Shown one piece after another: positions 24,111-31,057 of a stretch of DNA of 34,802 nt. The position numbers were made by a program, and so were the translations under genes. The first letter of the stretch is position 1. Every line of letters starts with the position of its first letter. The notes beneath the pieces were generated by a model. The model did not search any database. It had not been told where the DNA came from and was given only the letters and a program-made list of their open reading frames with translations. The DNA is from Phycisphaerae bacterium (GTDB lineage Bacteria > Planctomycetota > Phycisphaerae > Sedimentisphaerales > Anaerobacaceae): NCBI GenBank assembly GCA_026386805.1, contig JAPLMX010000088.1:1-34802 (forward strand), given 5' to 3'.

Positions 24111-24998
24111 GTGCTCACCTACGACCAGATCGGCGAAGGGGAGCGAAACCGCCTCCACAGGTCCGGCACCCGCGCGCACGACAGCATCAAGGGCGACGCG
24201 GTGCTCGCTCGTCACTTGGCCGGGCTGATGATGACCGATGTGCGTCAGGCCGTGTCCTATCTCAGCCAGCGAGCCGAGGTGGATGAGCGGCGCATCGCGG
24301 CGGGAGGGTATTCGATGGGTTCGTTTGTGCTGGCCCTGGCCGGCGCGGTGGAGCCACGGCTGCACGCTTGTATCTTGGTGGGTGGCGGCAACCTCGACGG
24401 TCCCGGCGGCTACTGGGACTCGTCGAACAAGCAGATGTGCCAGGCGCTGCCGTACCAATCTCTGAGCTTCCTTGGCGACCGTCCGGCGGTAATTTATGCT
24501 TTGCACGCCTCCCGCGGTCCGACGCTGATCTTCAACGGCCTGGACGACAACGTGGTCTCCATGTCCAAATACGGCGCGGCATTCTTCCAAGAGCTCGGGC
24601 AGCGAGTCGCCCGGCTCCACGGTAGCACCGCCGGCGTTTTTGAGACGGGTTTCGCTCCGGCCGGCGCGGGCCACCGGCCCTACTTCCTCACCCAGGCGGT
24701 GGTCCAATGGCTGGACAGACAGATCGACTTTCCCAACTGGACCGAAGAGGCGATTCGTTCCATGCCCGAAACCAAGATCGGCACCTGGGCTGAAAAGACA
24801 GGTGTCCTTCTGGACAAGCTCTACGCCACACAAGAGCGAGAAGGCGGCACCCCGGCGTTGGGGAATGACATTCCGGGATATGCCCTCGAAACGTTGAACG
24901 CACTGCCGCGCGACGAGTGGGAATCCAGGAAGAAGGATTTCATCCTCGAAGCCTGGCTGGAAGCCGCCCAAGAGAGCATCGTCGGCCTCGGGCATTGA
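24111..24998 (+). CDS. Alpha/beta-hydrolase (esterase) part, continuation of the GH2 gene
   Basis: This is in the same frame as the GH2 gene; sequence homologous to the family continues from the base after the TGA (YSWYTGILFARGGAAVLTYD), so GTG 24111 is only the first possible restart. It carries the catalytic machinery: nucleophile elbow GGYSMGSF, acid region FNGLDDNVV and a His in GAGHRPYF. The N-terminal strands, including the oxyanion region near GHGGDKYS, lie before the stop, so a separately translated piece is unlikely to fold fully. The fusion suggests an esterase removing acyl groups from the glycan attacked by GH2. A ribosome-binding site is not obvious. Confidence 0.65.
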   Translation: MLTYDQIGEGERNRLHRSGTRAHDSIKGDAVLARHLAGLMMTDVRQAVSYLSQRAEVDERRIAAGGYSMGSFVLALAGAVEPRLHACILVGGGNLDGPGGYWDSSNKQMCQALPYQSLSFLGDRPAVIYALHASRGPTLIFNGLDDNVVSMSKYGAAFFQELGQRVARLHGSTAGVFETGFAPAGAGHRPYFLTQAVVQWLDRQIDFPNWTEEAIRSMPETKIGTWAEKTGVLLDKLYATQEREGGTPALGNDIPGYALETLNALPRDEWESRKKDFILEAWLEAAQESIVGLGH

Positions 24999-25118
24999 GC
25001 GAAAGACAGGAGTTCAGCCCCCTGCTGAGCGTCTGCTCCTTTTCTGACATAACCGTCATTGGGGCTGGAGATCTTCGCATCCCCTCCTATGTCGAGGAAT
25101 CAGATCATTCGTCTTCAA

Positions 25119-25703
25119 TTACACCGGGCGAGCCGCCCGGGACAGTGGCAGCCTCACGGTAAACTTCGTACCGCTGCCAGGCTGACTTGTGAAGGTGATG
25201 AAGCCGCCGTGGGCTTCGACGATGCTCTGACAGATCGCCAGTCCGAGTCCGCTGCCGCCGGCTTCGCGGGACCGTGCTTTATCCGCCCGGAAGAATCTCT
25301 CGAACAGGTGCGGCTGATCCTCGGCGGCGATGCCCACGCCCGTATCCGCAACCGTCAAAACCGCCTCCGTTCCCTCGTGAGCGACCGTTAGAAGGACGCG
25401 CCCGTCTGGATGGTTGTATTGGATCGCGTTAACGAGCAGGTTGGTGAGCAACTGCAAAATGCGCGTGCGGTCGGCCTCCAGCTCCACCGCCTGCAGGTTC
25501 GTCTCCAGAACCACGCCTCGCTCCTGCGCCCGCAGGGCCACCATAGCCAGGGATTCCTCGGCCGCGTTTCTCAGATCGAAGCGCTCGTACTTGAGGTCCA
25601 GCTTTCCCGCGTCCGCCCGCGCCAGCACCAAGAGGGCATCCACGAGCGATTTCGTCCGCTTGGCCGCGCGCAGGCACGTTTCAATCGCCTGCTTGTACTC
25701 TGA
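25119..25703 (-). pseudogene. Histidine kinase remnant (C-terminal part only)
   Basis: From about 25703 the minus strand reads SEYKQAIETCLRAAKRTKSL, the end of a HisKA dimerisation domain, followed by a full HATPase: N box NLLVNAIQYN, G1 DTGVGI, F box LFERFFRADKARS and G2 GSGLGLAI. The phosphorylated His, sensor and membrane helices are missing. Upstream of about 25703 the sequence switches to a PQQ-repeat gene in another frame. I read this as a gene fragment created by deletion or misjoining. No partner response regulator gene is present. Confidence 0.75.
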
Positions 25704-26619
25704 GGCCGTCCGAGATGCGCACGGCCAGACAGTAGCCGGGATCGCCGACGGGCTTGCCATCCTTGCTCTCGACCGCGCCCGCCCCAACGACCGCCATATC
25801 TCCGAAAATCGCAGGGGAAGACTCGATATGCAGTGGCGTCTTGACGGCCCAGCGAAGCTGCCCCGTCGTGGCCTCGAAGCACAGCAGCGAGCAATCGCGA
25901 TCCTCATGCAAGCCCTGACCGATCACGAGATATTTGCCGTCTCCCGTCACCACCGGCGAGCTGAAGAATGCGCGTAGGGGTTCCCCTTTGATCTCGCTGA
26001 TTTGCCAGAGTGGCTTGCCCGTCTCGCTATCTAAGCACGCCAAGAGGCCCGTATAACTGCCAAGCTCCGCCTGGCAGCCTGCCGCGAAGATGCGATTCCC
26101 AGCCACCGCGGGAGTGCCCAGGAACATCGTGTCCTCCGGACAGAAGCTCCACAAAGGGCTGAGCTTGACAGGCGAAGAGTTCAAAGAAGGTGAAAAGGTG
26201 GAAAGAGAAGAGAGTGGGAAGTTCTGACCTTCTTGGCTTGGTGCCTTTTCACCTGCACGGCGTCCTTGTTCGCCGACTACCGACGTCCGACTACCGACTA
26301 CCGATTCCTCCCGGACCCGCTGCTGGGCGATCAGCTCCTGGGCCACTTTCGCCCAGTCGTAGCGAGGCGTCGTACCGGCCGGGCCGCGTTGGGCCGCGTG
26401 AGGCGACGAGCCACAGGTCAGACACCAAAACACAATCGCCAAACCAATCGTGATTGCCCCGGCGGGTACACCGAGCGCGACCGGTCGGCGGCGAAGCAGA
26501 TGGGCCAATTCACGCGGTTTGAACGCGACCATAGCCACGCTGGCAACGGCGGTCAAGATCGTCGGCAAGACCGCCGCACCGGCGTTCACGAAGATCGGGA
26601 TAACTGCGATGGTTCCCAT
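25681..26619 (-). CDS. Membrane-anchored PQQ-like beta-propeller protein, C-terminally truncated
   Basis: About 312 residues from ATG 26619, which follows AAGGTGG. Two to three N-terminal membrane segments (AVLPTILTAVASVAMVAF, AITIGLAIVFWCLTCG) precede a low-complexity linker and the first propeller blades: LGTPAVAGNRIFAAG, LACLDSETGKPLWQIS, FFSSPVVTGDGKYLVIG, LLCFEATTGQLRWAV. The last recognisable blade ends at RISDG and the frame then runs for seven residues in kinase sequence before a stop, so most blades of a normal seven- or eight-bladed domain are lost. The linker carries a GACTACC heptamer repeat (VVGSRTSVVGEQG) and a second repetitive stretch (FPLSSLSTFSPSL). Confidence 0.75.
   Translation of the reverse strand: MGTIAVIPIFVNAGAAVLPTILTAVASVAMVAFKPRELAHLLRRRPVALGVPAGAITIGLAIVFWCLTCGSSPHAAQRGPAGTTPRYDWAKVAQELIAQQRVREESVVGSRTSVVGEQGRRAGEKAPSQEGQNFPLSSLSTFSPSLNSSPVKLSPLWSFCPEDTMFLGTPAVAGNRIFAAGCQAELGSYTGLLACLDSETGKPLWQISEIKGEPLRAFFSSPVVTGDGKYLVIGQGLHEDRDCSLLCFEATTGQLRWAVKTPLHIESSPAIFGDMAVVGAGAVESKDGKPVGDPGYCLAVRISDGLRVQAGD
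26275..26302 (-). repeat. GACTACC heptamer repeat in the PQQ-like gene
   Basis: Four units, GACTACC GACGTCC GACTACC GACTACC, are read in frame on the minus strand in the linker between membrane segment and propeller. A third heptamer family, unrelated in sequence to the AATCCG and GCGGAGG groups. Confidence 0.8.
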
Positions 26620-26800
26620 GAGCTCCACCTTCCTGTCGGACCAGGTTCCGCCGAGACCGCCCAGGCTCTCCGGCAGACACCATCGCAGTGTAATATAGAC
26701 GGCCGAACCTTAAGACAGTGTGAAGGCCCCCCTCCGGAGAACAATTCGCGCTTGCATCCTTTTCCTTATATGGATTCTGGATAATTCCTGCGCCCGCACT

Positions 26801-26902
26801 TGTCATCCTGAACGGAGCGTAGCGGAGTGAAGGATCTGGGCTGCGAGCGAGGGAAACCTCCAACTCGGCGCCCAGATCCTTCGGCTTCGCCTCAGGACGA
26901 CA
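26801..26902. repeat. TGTCATCCTGA...inverted repeat
   Basis: TGTCATCCTGA...AGGATCTGGG (26801-26840) faces CCCAGATCCT...CAGGACGACA (26871-26902); the inner ten bases pair perfectly. The sequence resembles a dispersed element known in many bacterial genomes. Confidence 0.7.
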
Positions 26903-26958
26903 GAGTCCCTACGGCGCACGAATTTCTCCGAATCCGTATTAGCGGGTGTGTGTGCTCC

Positions 26959-27042
26959 GGGTGGCATCGTCAAGCGCGGCGGCCCTCCTGAGCGTGCCGA
27001 AGGATTGGCGATGGCGGCTTTGCCCTGCGTAGGACTATCGCC
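26959..27042 (+). repeat. Dispersed 70-base repeat, copy 2
   Basis: GGGTGGCATCGTCAAGCG, then GGCGATGGCGGCTTTGCCC and GCGTAGGACTATCGCC. Same block order as 13337-13406. In this copy the right part is bounded by GGCGAT and ATCGCC, an inverted pair. Confidence 0.65.
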
Positions 27043-27055
27043 AAGGTCTCTTGGC

Positions 27056-29083
27056 CTATTTGCCCCCGGGCGAGACCGGCTCGAAACTGGCGACGGCGCC
27101 GCCCGCGCGGGCCAAGTGCAACGTCAGTTCCTCCGCCGCCGTCACGACGCGCTGCTCGGTGACCAAGTGCTCGCCCGCGGTGTCGCTATCGGGGGCGTCT
27201 TTCCACAACCTGAGCGTCCAGGAGCCTTGGCCAAGAAAATCGAGCTTCACGAGGATGTCACGGGCGTTGCGGTCGGTGAGAGCGCCCAGGAACCACCGGT
27301 TGCCGTGGCGGCGGACGATGATCACATGCTCGCCGACCGCGCCGTCGAGGGCACGCGTCTCGTCCCAGACGGTCGGAACGGCCTTCAGGAAGTCGAGTCC
27401 CGGCTGGTCCTTATAGTGGCTGGGATGGTCGGCGGCATTGATGACCGGACTCTCTAAGCAGACGAACAGCGCGAGCTCCGCACAGCGGGTGCCCTGCACT
27501 TGGCTGGGCCGGACGTTGAACTTGAATTGATCGAGCTGCTTGTTCAGGAAGCCGCCCGGGGTGAAGTCGGCCGGACCTGCCACCAGTCGGGTGAACGGCA
27601 AAGTCGTCTTGTGCTCCGCCGTCGCCCGCGCACTCCAACGGTTGTATTCATTGCCGAGGATGCCTTCGCGCGTGATCTGGTTGGGGTAGGTGCGGATCAT
27701 ACCGGTAGGCTTGAAGGCGCCGTGGAAGTTGACCATCAGATGGTGCTCGGCGGCGGCCTTGGCGATCTTCTCGTACCAGTTGACCATGTCCTGGTCGTCC
27801 CGATTCATGAAATCGATCTTCACGCCGGCGATCCCCCACTTCTCATACAGCGGGAATGCCTCCCGGTAGGCGTCGTTGCGGTCCACGCTGCTCCAGTGCA
27901 GCCACAGCCAAAGCCGCACGTTCTTCTCTTTCGCCAAGGCCAGCAACTCCTCCATGTTCACGGCTGGGCTGCTCTGCAGGATGCTGTTGCGGCTGCTCCA
28001 TCCCGCGTCAAGCAAGACATACGACCAGCCCATGTCGGCGGAAAACTGGATGAGTTCCTTGAAGGTGGCCGTGCTGGGCCGAGTGACTTGGGACCACCAG
28101 TCCCACGAGGCAATGCCCGGCTTGATCCAGGACGTGTCGGCCACGACGCAGGGCGCCGACAGGTTGAGCACCAGATCGCTTTCGACGAGCCGGCCCGGCT
28201 GACGTGCCATCACGAGCGTGCGCCACGGGGACTGGCGTGGGAAGGTGGATTTGACCAAGCCCTGACCATCCGGGCGAGGGGAAAGCCGGGCGGCCAGCGT
28301 GACGCCGGCGGTGTTACCGGGCGCGGCGGCGCGATTCACCCACATACCGGCCCAGTCGTACAGGTCGCTCTCGGTCAGCAGCACCCAGGCCGCCGGGGTC
28401 TTGACCAGCAGCGGCAGCATCCGGACCTGATCGGTCGGCAGATCGCCCAGATACATCGGCTTGTACTCCGATTCCTGGGAGCCGATATAGCCGATCGGAT
28501 TGCCGGCTTTGCCGGTGTTCTCGTTCTCGCCCGCGTAGCACGGATAGTTGTCGGGGAAGGAAAACTGGGTTTGTTCCTCTTCGAGCACAAAATCCTGCGC
28601 CGCGGCCGAGGGCGCCGCCGGCAGCACATAGCGAAAACCAATCCCATCGTCGAAGGCCCACACAACGATCTCGAACGGCCGGCCCGACTGCTCGACGAAA
28701 GACGCCCGCAATTCGTTATGACAATCGCGCACGGTCCGGCGCTTCCCAAAGCGGTTTTCCCAACTCGTGGCGGCACGGCTTCGCTCCACTTTGACGAGCC
28801 GGGCGTCGGCTCCCAGGGTCACGCCGTCCTTGAACTTCAGCCCGAGCCGGGATGCGGCCAGCACTGCCTTGCCATCCACGGACACAGACCAGGTCAACGG
28901 CCCGTTGCCGCGAATCGTCATCTGGATCGTGCCATCCGGCGATGAGACGGAGACCTGCCCGCCGGAGACGTCATTCTGGGCCTGGGCCACGTGACAGGAT
29001 GCGATGCCCAAAAGCGCTATACTCAACGGGACAATCGTCCCCAGCGCGAGGGGACTGGTCATTCTACGCTCGTGTGTGTTCAT
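27056..29083 (-). CDS. GH97 glycoside hydrolase, probable alpha-galactosidase
   Basis: The 676-residue product has a signal peptide (IVPLSIALLGIASCHVAQAQ), an N-terminal beta-sandwich (SSPDGTIQMTI to about 290), a TIM barrel (WIKPGIASWDWW, YVLLDAGW) and a C-terminal beta domain. GH97 includes inverting alpha-glucosidases that use Glu bases and retaining alpha-galactosidases with an Asp nucleophile. Here GVKIDFMNRDD places Asp at about 424, and GNEYNRW gives a candidate acid/base Glu at about 479, which favours the retaining type. The ATG at 29083 follows GGAG seven bases upstream. Downstream of the GH-A and GH51 genes on the same strand, 72 bases from the former; a single transcription unit is plausible. 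Confidence 0.9.
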   Translation of the reverse strand: MNTHERRMTSPLALGTIVPLSIALLGIASCHVAQAQNDVSGGQVSVSSPDGTIQMTIRGNGPLTWSVSVDGKAVLAASRLGLKFKDGVTLGADARLVKVERSRAATSWENRFGKRRTVRDCHNELRASFVEQSGRPFEIVVWAFDDGIGFRYVLPAAPSAAAQDFVLEEEQTQFSFPDNYPCYAGENENTGKAGNPIGYIGSQESEYKPMYLGDLPTDQVRMLPLLVKTPAAWVLLTESDLYDWAGMWVNRAAAPGNTAGVTLAARLSPRPDGQGLVKSTFPRQSPWRTLVMARQPGRLVESDLVLNLSAPCVVADTSWIKPGIASWDWWSQVTRPSTATFKELIQFSADMGWSYVLLDAGWSSRNSILQSSPAVNMEELLALAKEKNVRLWLWLHWSSVDRNDAYREAFPLYEKWGIAGVKIDFMNRDDQDMVNWYEKIAKAAAEHHLMVNFHGAFKPTGMIRTYPNQITREGILGNEYNRWSARATAEHKTTLPFTRLVAGPADFTPGGFLNKQLDQFKFNVRPSQVQGTRCAELALFVCLESPVINAADHPSHYKDQPGLDFLKAVPTVWDETRALDGAVGEHVIIVRRHGNRWFLGALTDRNARDILVKLDFLGQGSWTLRLWKDAPDSDTAGEHLVTEQRVVTAAEELTLHLARAGGAVASFEPVSPGGK

Positions 29084-29155
29084 GTCTGATCTCCAAACAT
29101 TGTCCCGGCACGGTGTCACTCGTGGTCAGCATCGTAATGGCAGACGACCTGCGGC

Positions 29156-31057
29156 TCAGTTGCTCCAGGGCGACCCCGGCGTTCCCGCATCGCAGGCTTT
29201 GGGGCGTTCCGCAAACGGGGGCGTCTTGCCGGCGTGCACGTCGAGCAGGCTCTTGTGCGTGGCCTGGGCGGCGGCCACCAGCTCCGGATAGGGACGGTCC
29301 GTGACATCCACGAATCCGATGTTGTAGTTCTCGCCGTCCATACGCCCCAGGACCGGCTCGTCACGCCAAGTGAACCAGTGCGCACCCACAAAACAAGGCA
29401 GGGCCGCCGCCTGCTCCATATAGTAGCGGTATCCCTTGCCCCGCTCGGTCTGATTGGCGGTCTGCACCAGCCCCGCGCCCAAGCCGTCGGCCGGCACGCC
29501 CAGGTGGAACTCACCGATGAGGATCGGCCGGCCTGTGATTTCATACACCCGCTTCATTTGCCGGGCCGGCTCGTATTCGTACACGTTGATACTGCACACG
29601 TCGAACCTCTTGGCCAAGCGCAGAACGGCCTCCGGCGGATTGCCGCCGAACCGAATGCCCAGATTCAGATGGTTGGGGTCGTACTTCTTGATGGCCTGAC
29701 CGACCAGGGTGAGGTAGCGCTCGAACATGGCGTGCACGAATTCGCGCCGCCGGTCGGGGGTGTCGCCCTGGGCCAGGAACTCCTTGAGCTTACGCCCGGT
29801 GGCGGTGTCGGGGCCTTTGAGAAACAGGTCCACCACCTCGGCCTCGCGCTTGGGCCAAGGGGGCTCATTGCCGATGAAATAGCCCAGCAGCCAGGGATCG
29901 TCCTTGCGCGAGACGCACTGCCAGCTGGCGGCGGCATCGGCGTTGGCGGCGAACTCGTCCGAGTACACGTCCTGCATCCCCAGGTACGAAGTCTCGGTGC
30001 GCGGGCCGTTGAACGTCACCACGTAGGCTTTTCGCTGGTTCTCCGCCGGTCTGAGGGAGGACCAGTTGCCGATCGTGGTCAGGCCCCAGGCCTCCATGCG
30101 GGCCACGGTCCGGTCGGGTGTGGTACTGACATTCGCCGACGCCGCATTGCGCGGGCCGCCTCTGCCGGACCTCACGCCCCCCATGCCGTTGGAACCCGTG
30201 GACAGGAACAGGTGCCCATCCGGATCGACGAACCACCATTTGCCGTCGATCTGCTCGACCCGGAAGAAGCCGGTCGCTGCCGCCTTCGTGTCGGCGTAGC
30301 CGCCGTATTTGCAGAAGCCAAAGTTGCCCGGACCGAATGCCTTCTCCTCGTCCGCCAGCTCCTTCTGGAGCTGCTCGCGGCTCTTGATCTTTCGCGGCCA
30401 ATCGGCGTGGGCCCACTGGCCGAATTCATCCGGCACGGGCAGCTTGTCCTGCTCGATGAACTCGGACCCGGCGTCCTCCTTCGAGAGAGTGACAGACCGA
30501 ATCTCCAGGGTGGGCTTGTTCAGCGGATAGTCCATCGCGGCGCTCATCGCCTCAACGTTCTTGAGATCGCCGAACGGGCCCCACACCGACATCCAGAAGG
30601 AGTTGGTGCGCCGGTTGCTGGCGGAGGCGAGGTCCGTGCCTTTCTGGTCCCGGCCCTTGAAGTATTGCAGCGGGATGGAGGCTCGCAGCCAGACGTTTTG
30701 GCCAAAGGGCTGGAGCATCAGCCTGCGTTTGCCGTTCGTCGTATGAAGCCACAGGGAAAACCGCTGCGGCGTGGACGTCCGGATCTCCATCACGAGATAG
30801 TTGAAGTCGGACCAGTCCGAAGGCAACTGGGCGTCCAACTCCTTCAGAGACCACTTGTGCTCTGCGGTCTTACCCTCAAACGTCACTTTGACGGGCTTGT
30901 CCCTACCGAAGCCCGCCGTGCAGCAGAAAAGCAGCATGGCAGCCGCACAGATTCTGGTGTGTCGCGGGCATCTTGCCCGCGCAACGAGGGCGTGACGCCC
31001 TCGACACGGCAGCACGGCGGCCGTACAAATCGTGGTGTACCTCATGGTGTTCTTCAT
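29156..31057 (-). CDS. Secreted clan GH-A glycoside hydrolase (agarase-like)
   Basis: The 633-residue protein carries an N-terminal carbohydrate-binding-like beta domain (about 45-190, with FNYLVMEIRTSTPQRFSLWL) and a TIM barrel beginning near FFRVEQIDGKWWFVDPDGH. The expected clan GH-A pair is E398 (GYFIGNEPPW) and E516 (ILIGEFHLG). Relatives are often annotated beta-agarase, but the family cannot be fixed from sequence alone, so substrate is open. The ATG overlaps the GH51 stop (ATGA), confirming the start and an operon. The signal region is odd: a 26-residue duplication with a palindromic repeat between the copies, so the leader is about 50 residues. Confidence 0.8.
   Translation of the reverse strand: MKNTMRYTTICTAAVLPCRGRHALVARARCPRHTRICAAAMLLFCCTAGFGRDKPVKVTFEGKTAEHKWSLKELDAQLPSDWSDFNYLVMEIRTSTPQRFSLWLHTTNGKRRLMLQPFGQNVWLRASIPLQYFKGRDQKGTDLASASNRRTNSFWMSVWGPFGDLKNVEAMSAAMDYPLNKPTLEIRSVTLSKEDAGSEFIEQDKLPVPDEFGQWAHADWPRKIKSREQLQKELADEEKAFGPGNFGFCKYGGYADTKAAATGFFRVEQIDGKWWFVDPDGHLFLSTGSNGMGGVRSGRGGPRNAASANVSTTPDRTVARMEAWGLTTIGNWSSLRPAENQRKAYVVTFNGPRTETSYLGMQDVYSDEFAANADAAASWQCVSRKDDPWLLGYFIGNEPPWPKREAEVVDLFLKGPDTATGRKLKEFLAQGDTPDRRREFVHAMFERYLTLVGQAIKKYDPNHLNLGIRFGGNPPEAVLRLAKRFDVCSINVYEYEPARQMKRVYEITGRPILIGEFHLGVPADGLGAGLVQTANQTERGKGYRYYMEQAAALPCFVGAHWFTWRDEPVLGRMDGENYNIGFVDVTDRPYPELVAAAQATHKSLLDVHAGKTPPFAERPKACDAGTPGSPWSN
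30933..31041 (-). repeat. Duplicated signal-peptide segment around two palindromes
   Basis: 30933-30963 and 31011-31041 match at about 23 of 31 bases and lie exactly 78 bases apart, a multiple of three. Between them are CGCGGGCA/TGCCCGCG (30963-30981) and CGAGGGCGTGACGCCCTCG (30985-31003), flanked by TGTCG and CGACA. The protein shows TTICTAAVLPC and TRICAAAMLLFC as the two copies. Confidence 0.75.

Larger units (their letters stand above)
26620..27055. other. Gene-free interval with two repeat elements
   Basis: This 436-base interval between the GH97 stop and the PQQ-like gene contains no supported gene. It holds the inverted repeat 26801-26902 and the second copy of the dispersed repeat 26959-27042. 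No rho-independent terminator with a T-run was seen after GH97. Confidence 0.65.

Noticed and set aside
25704..25907. Extension of the kinase fragment upstream to 25907
   Set aside because: These residues are the PQQ-propeller gene read in the wrong frame (Arg/Ser-rich, no kinase motif).
27500..28945. Long open frame opposite the GH97 gene
   Set aside because: It is the antisense shadow of a clearly recognisable GH97 enzyme and shows no protein family features.
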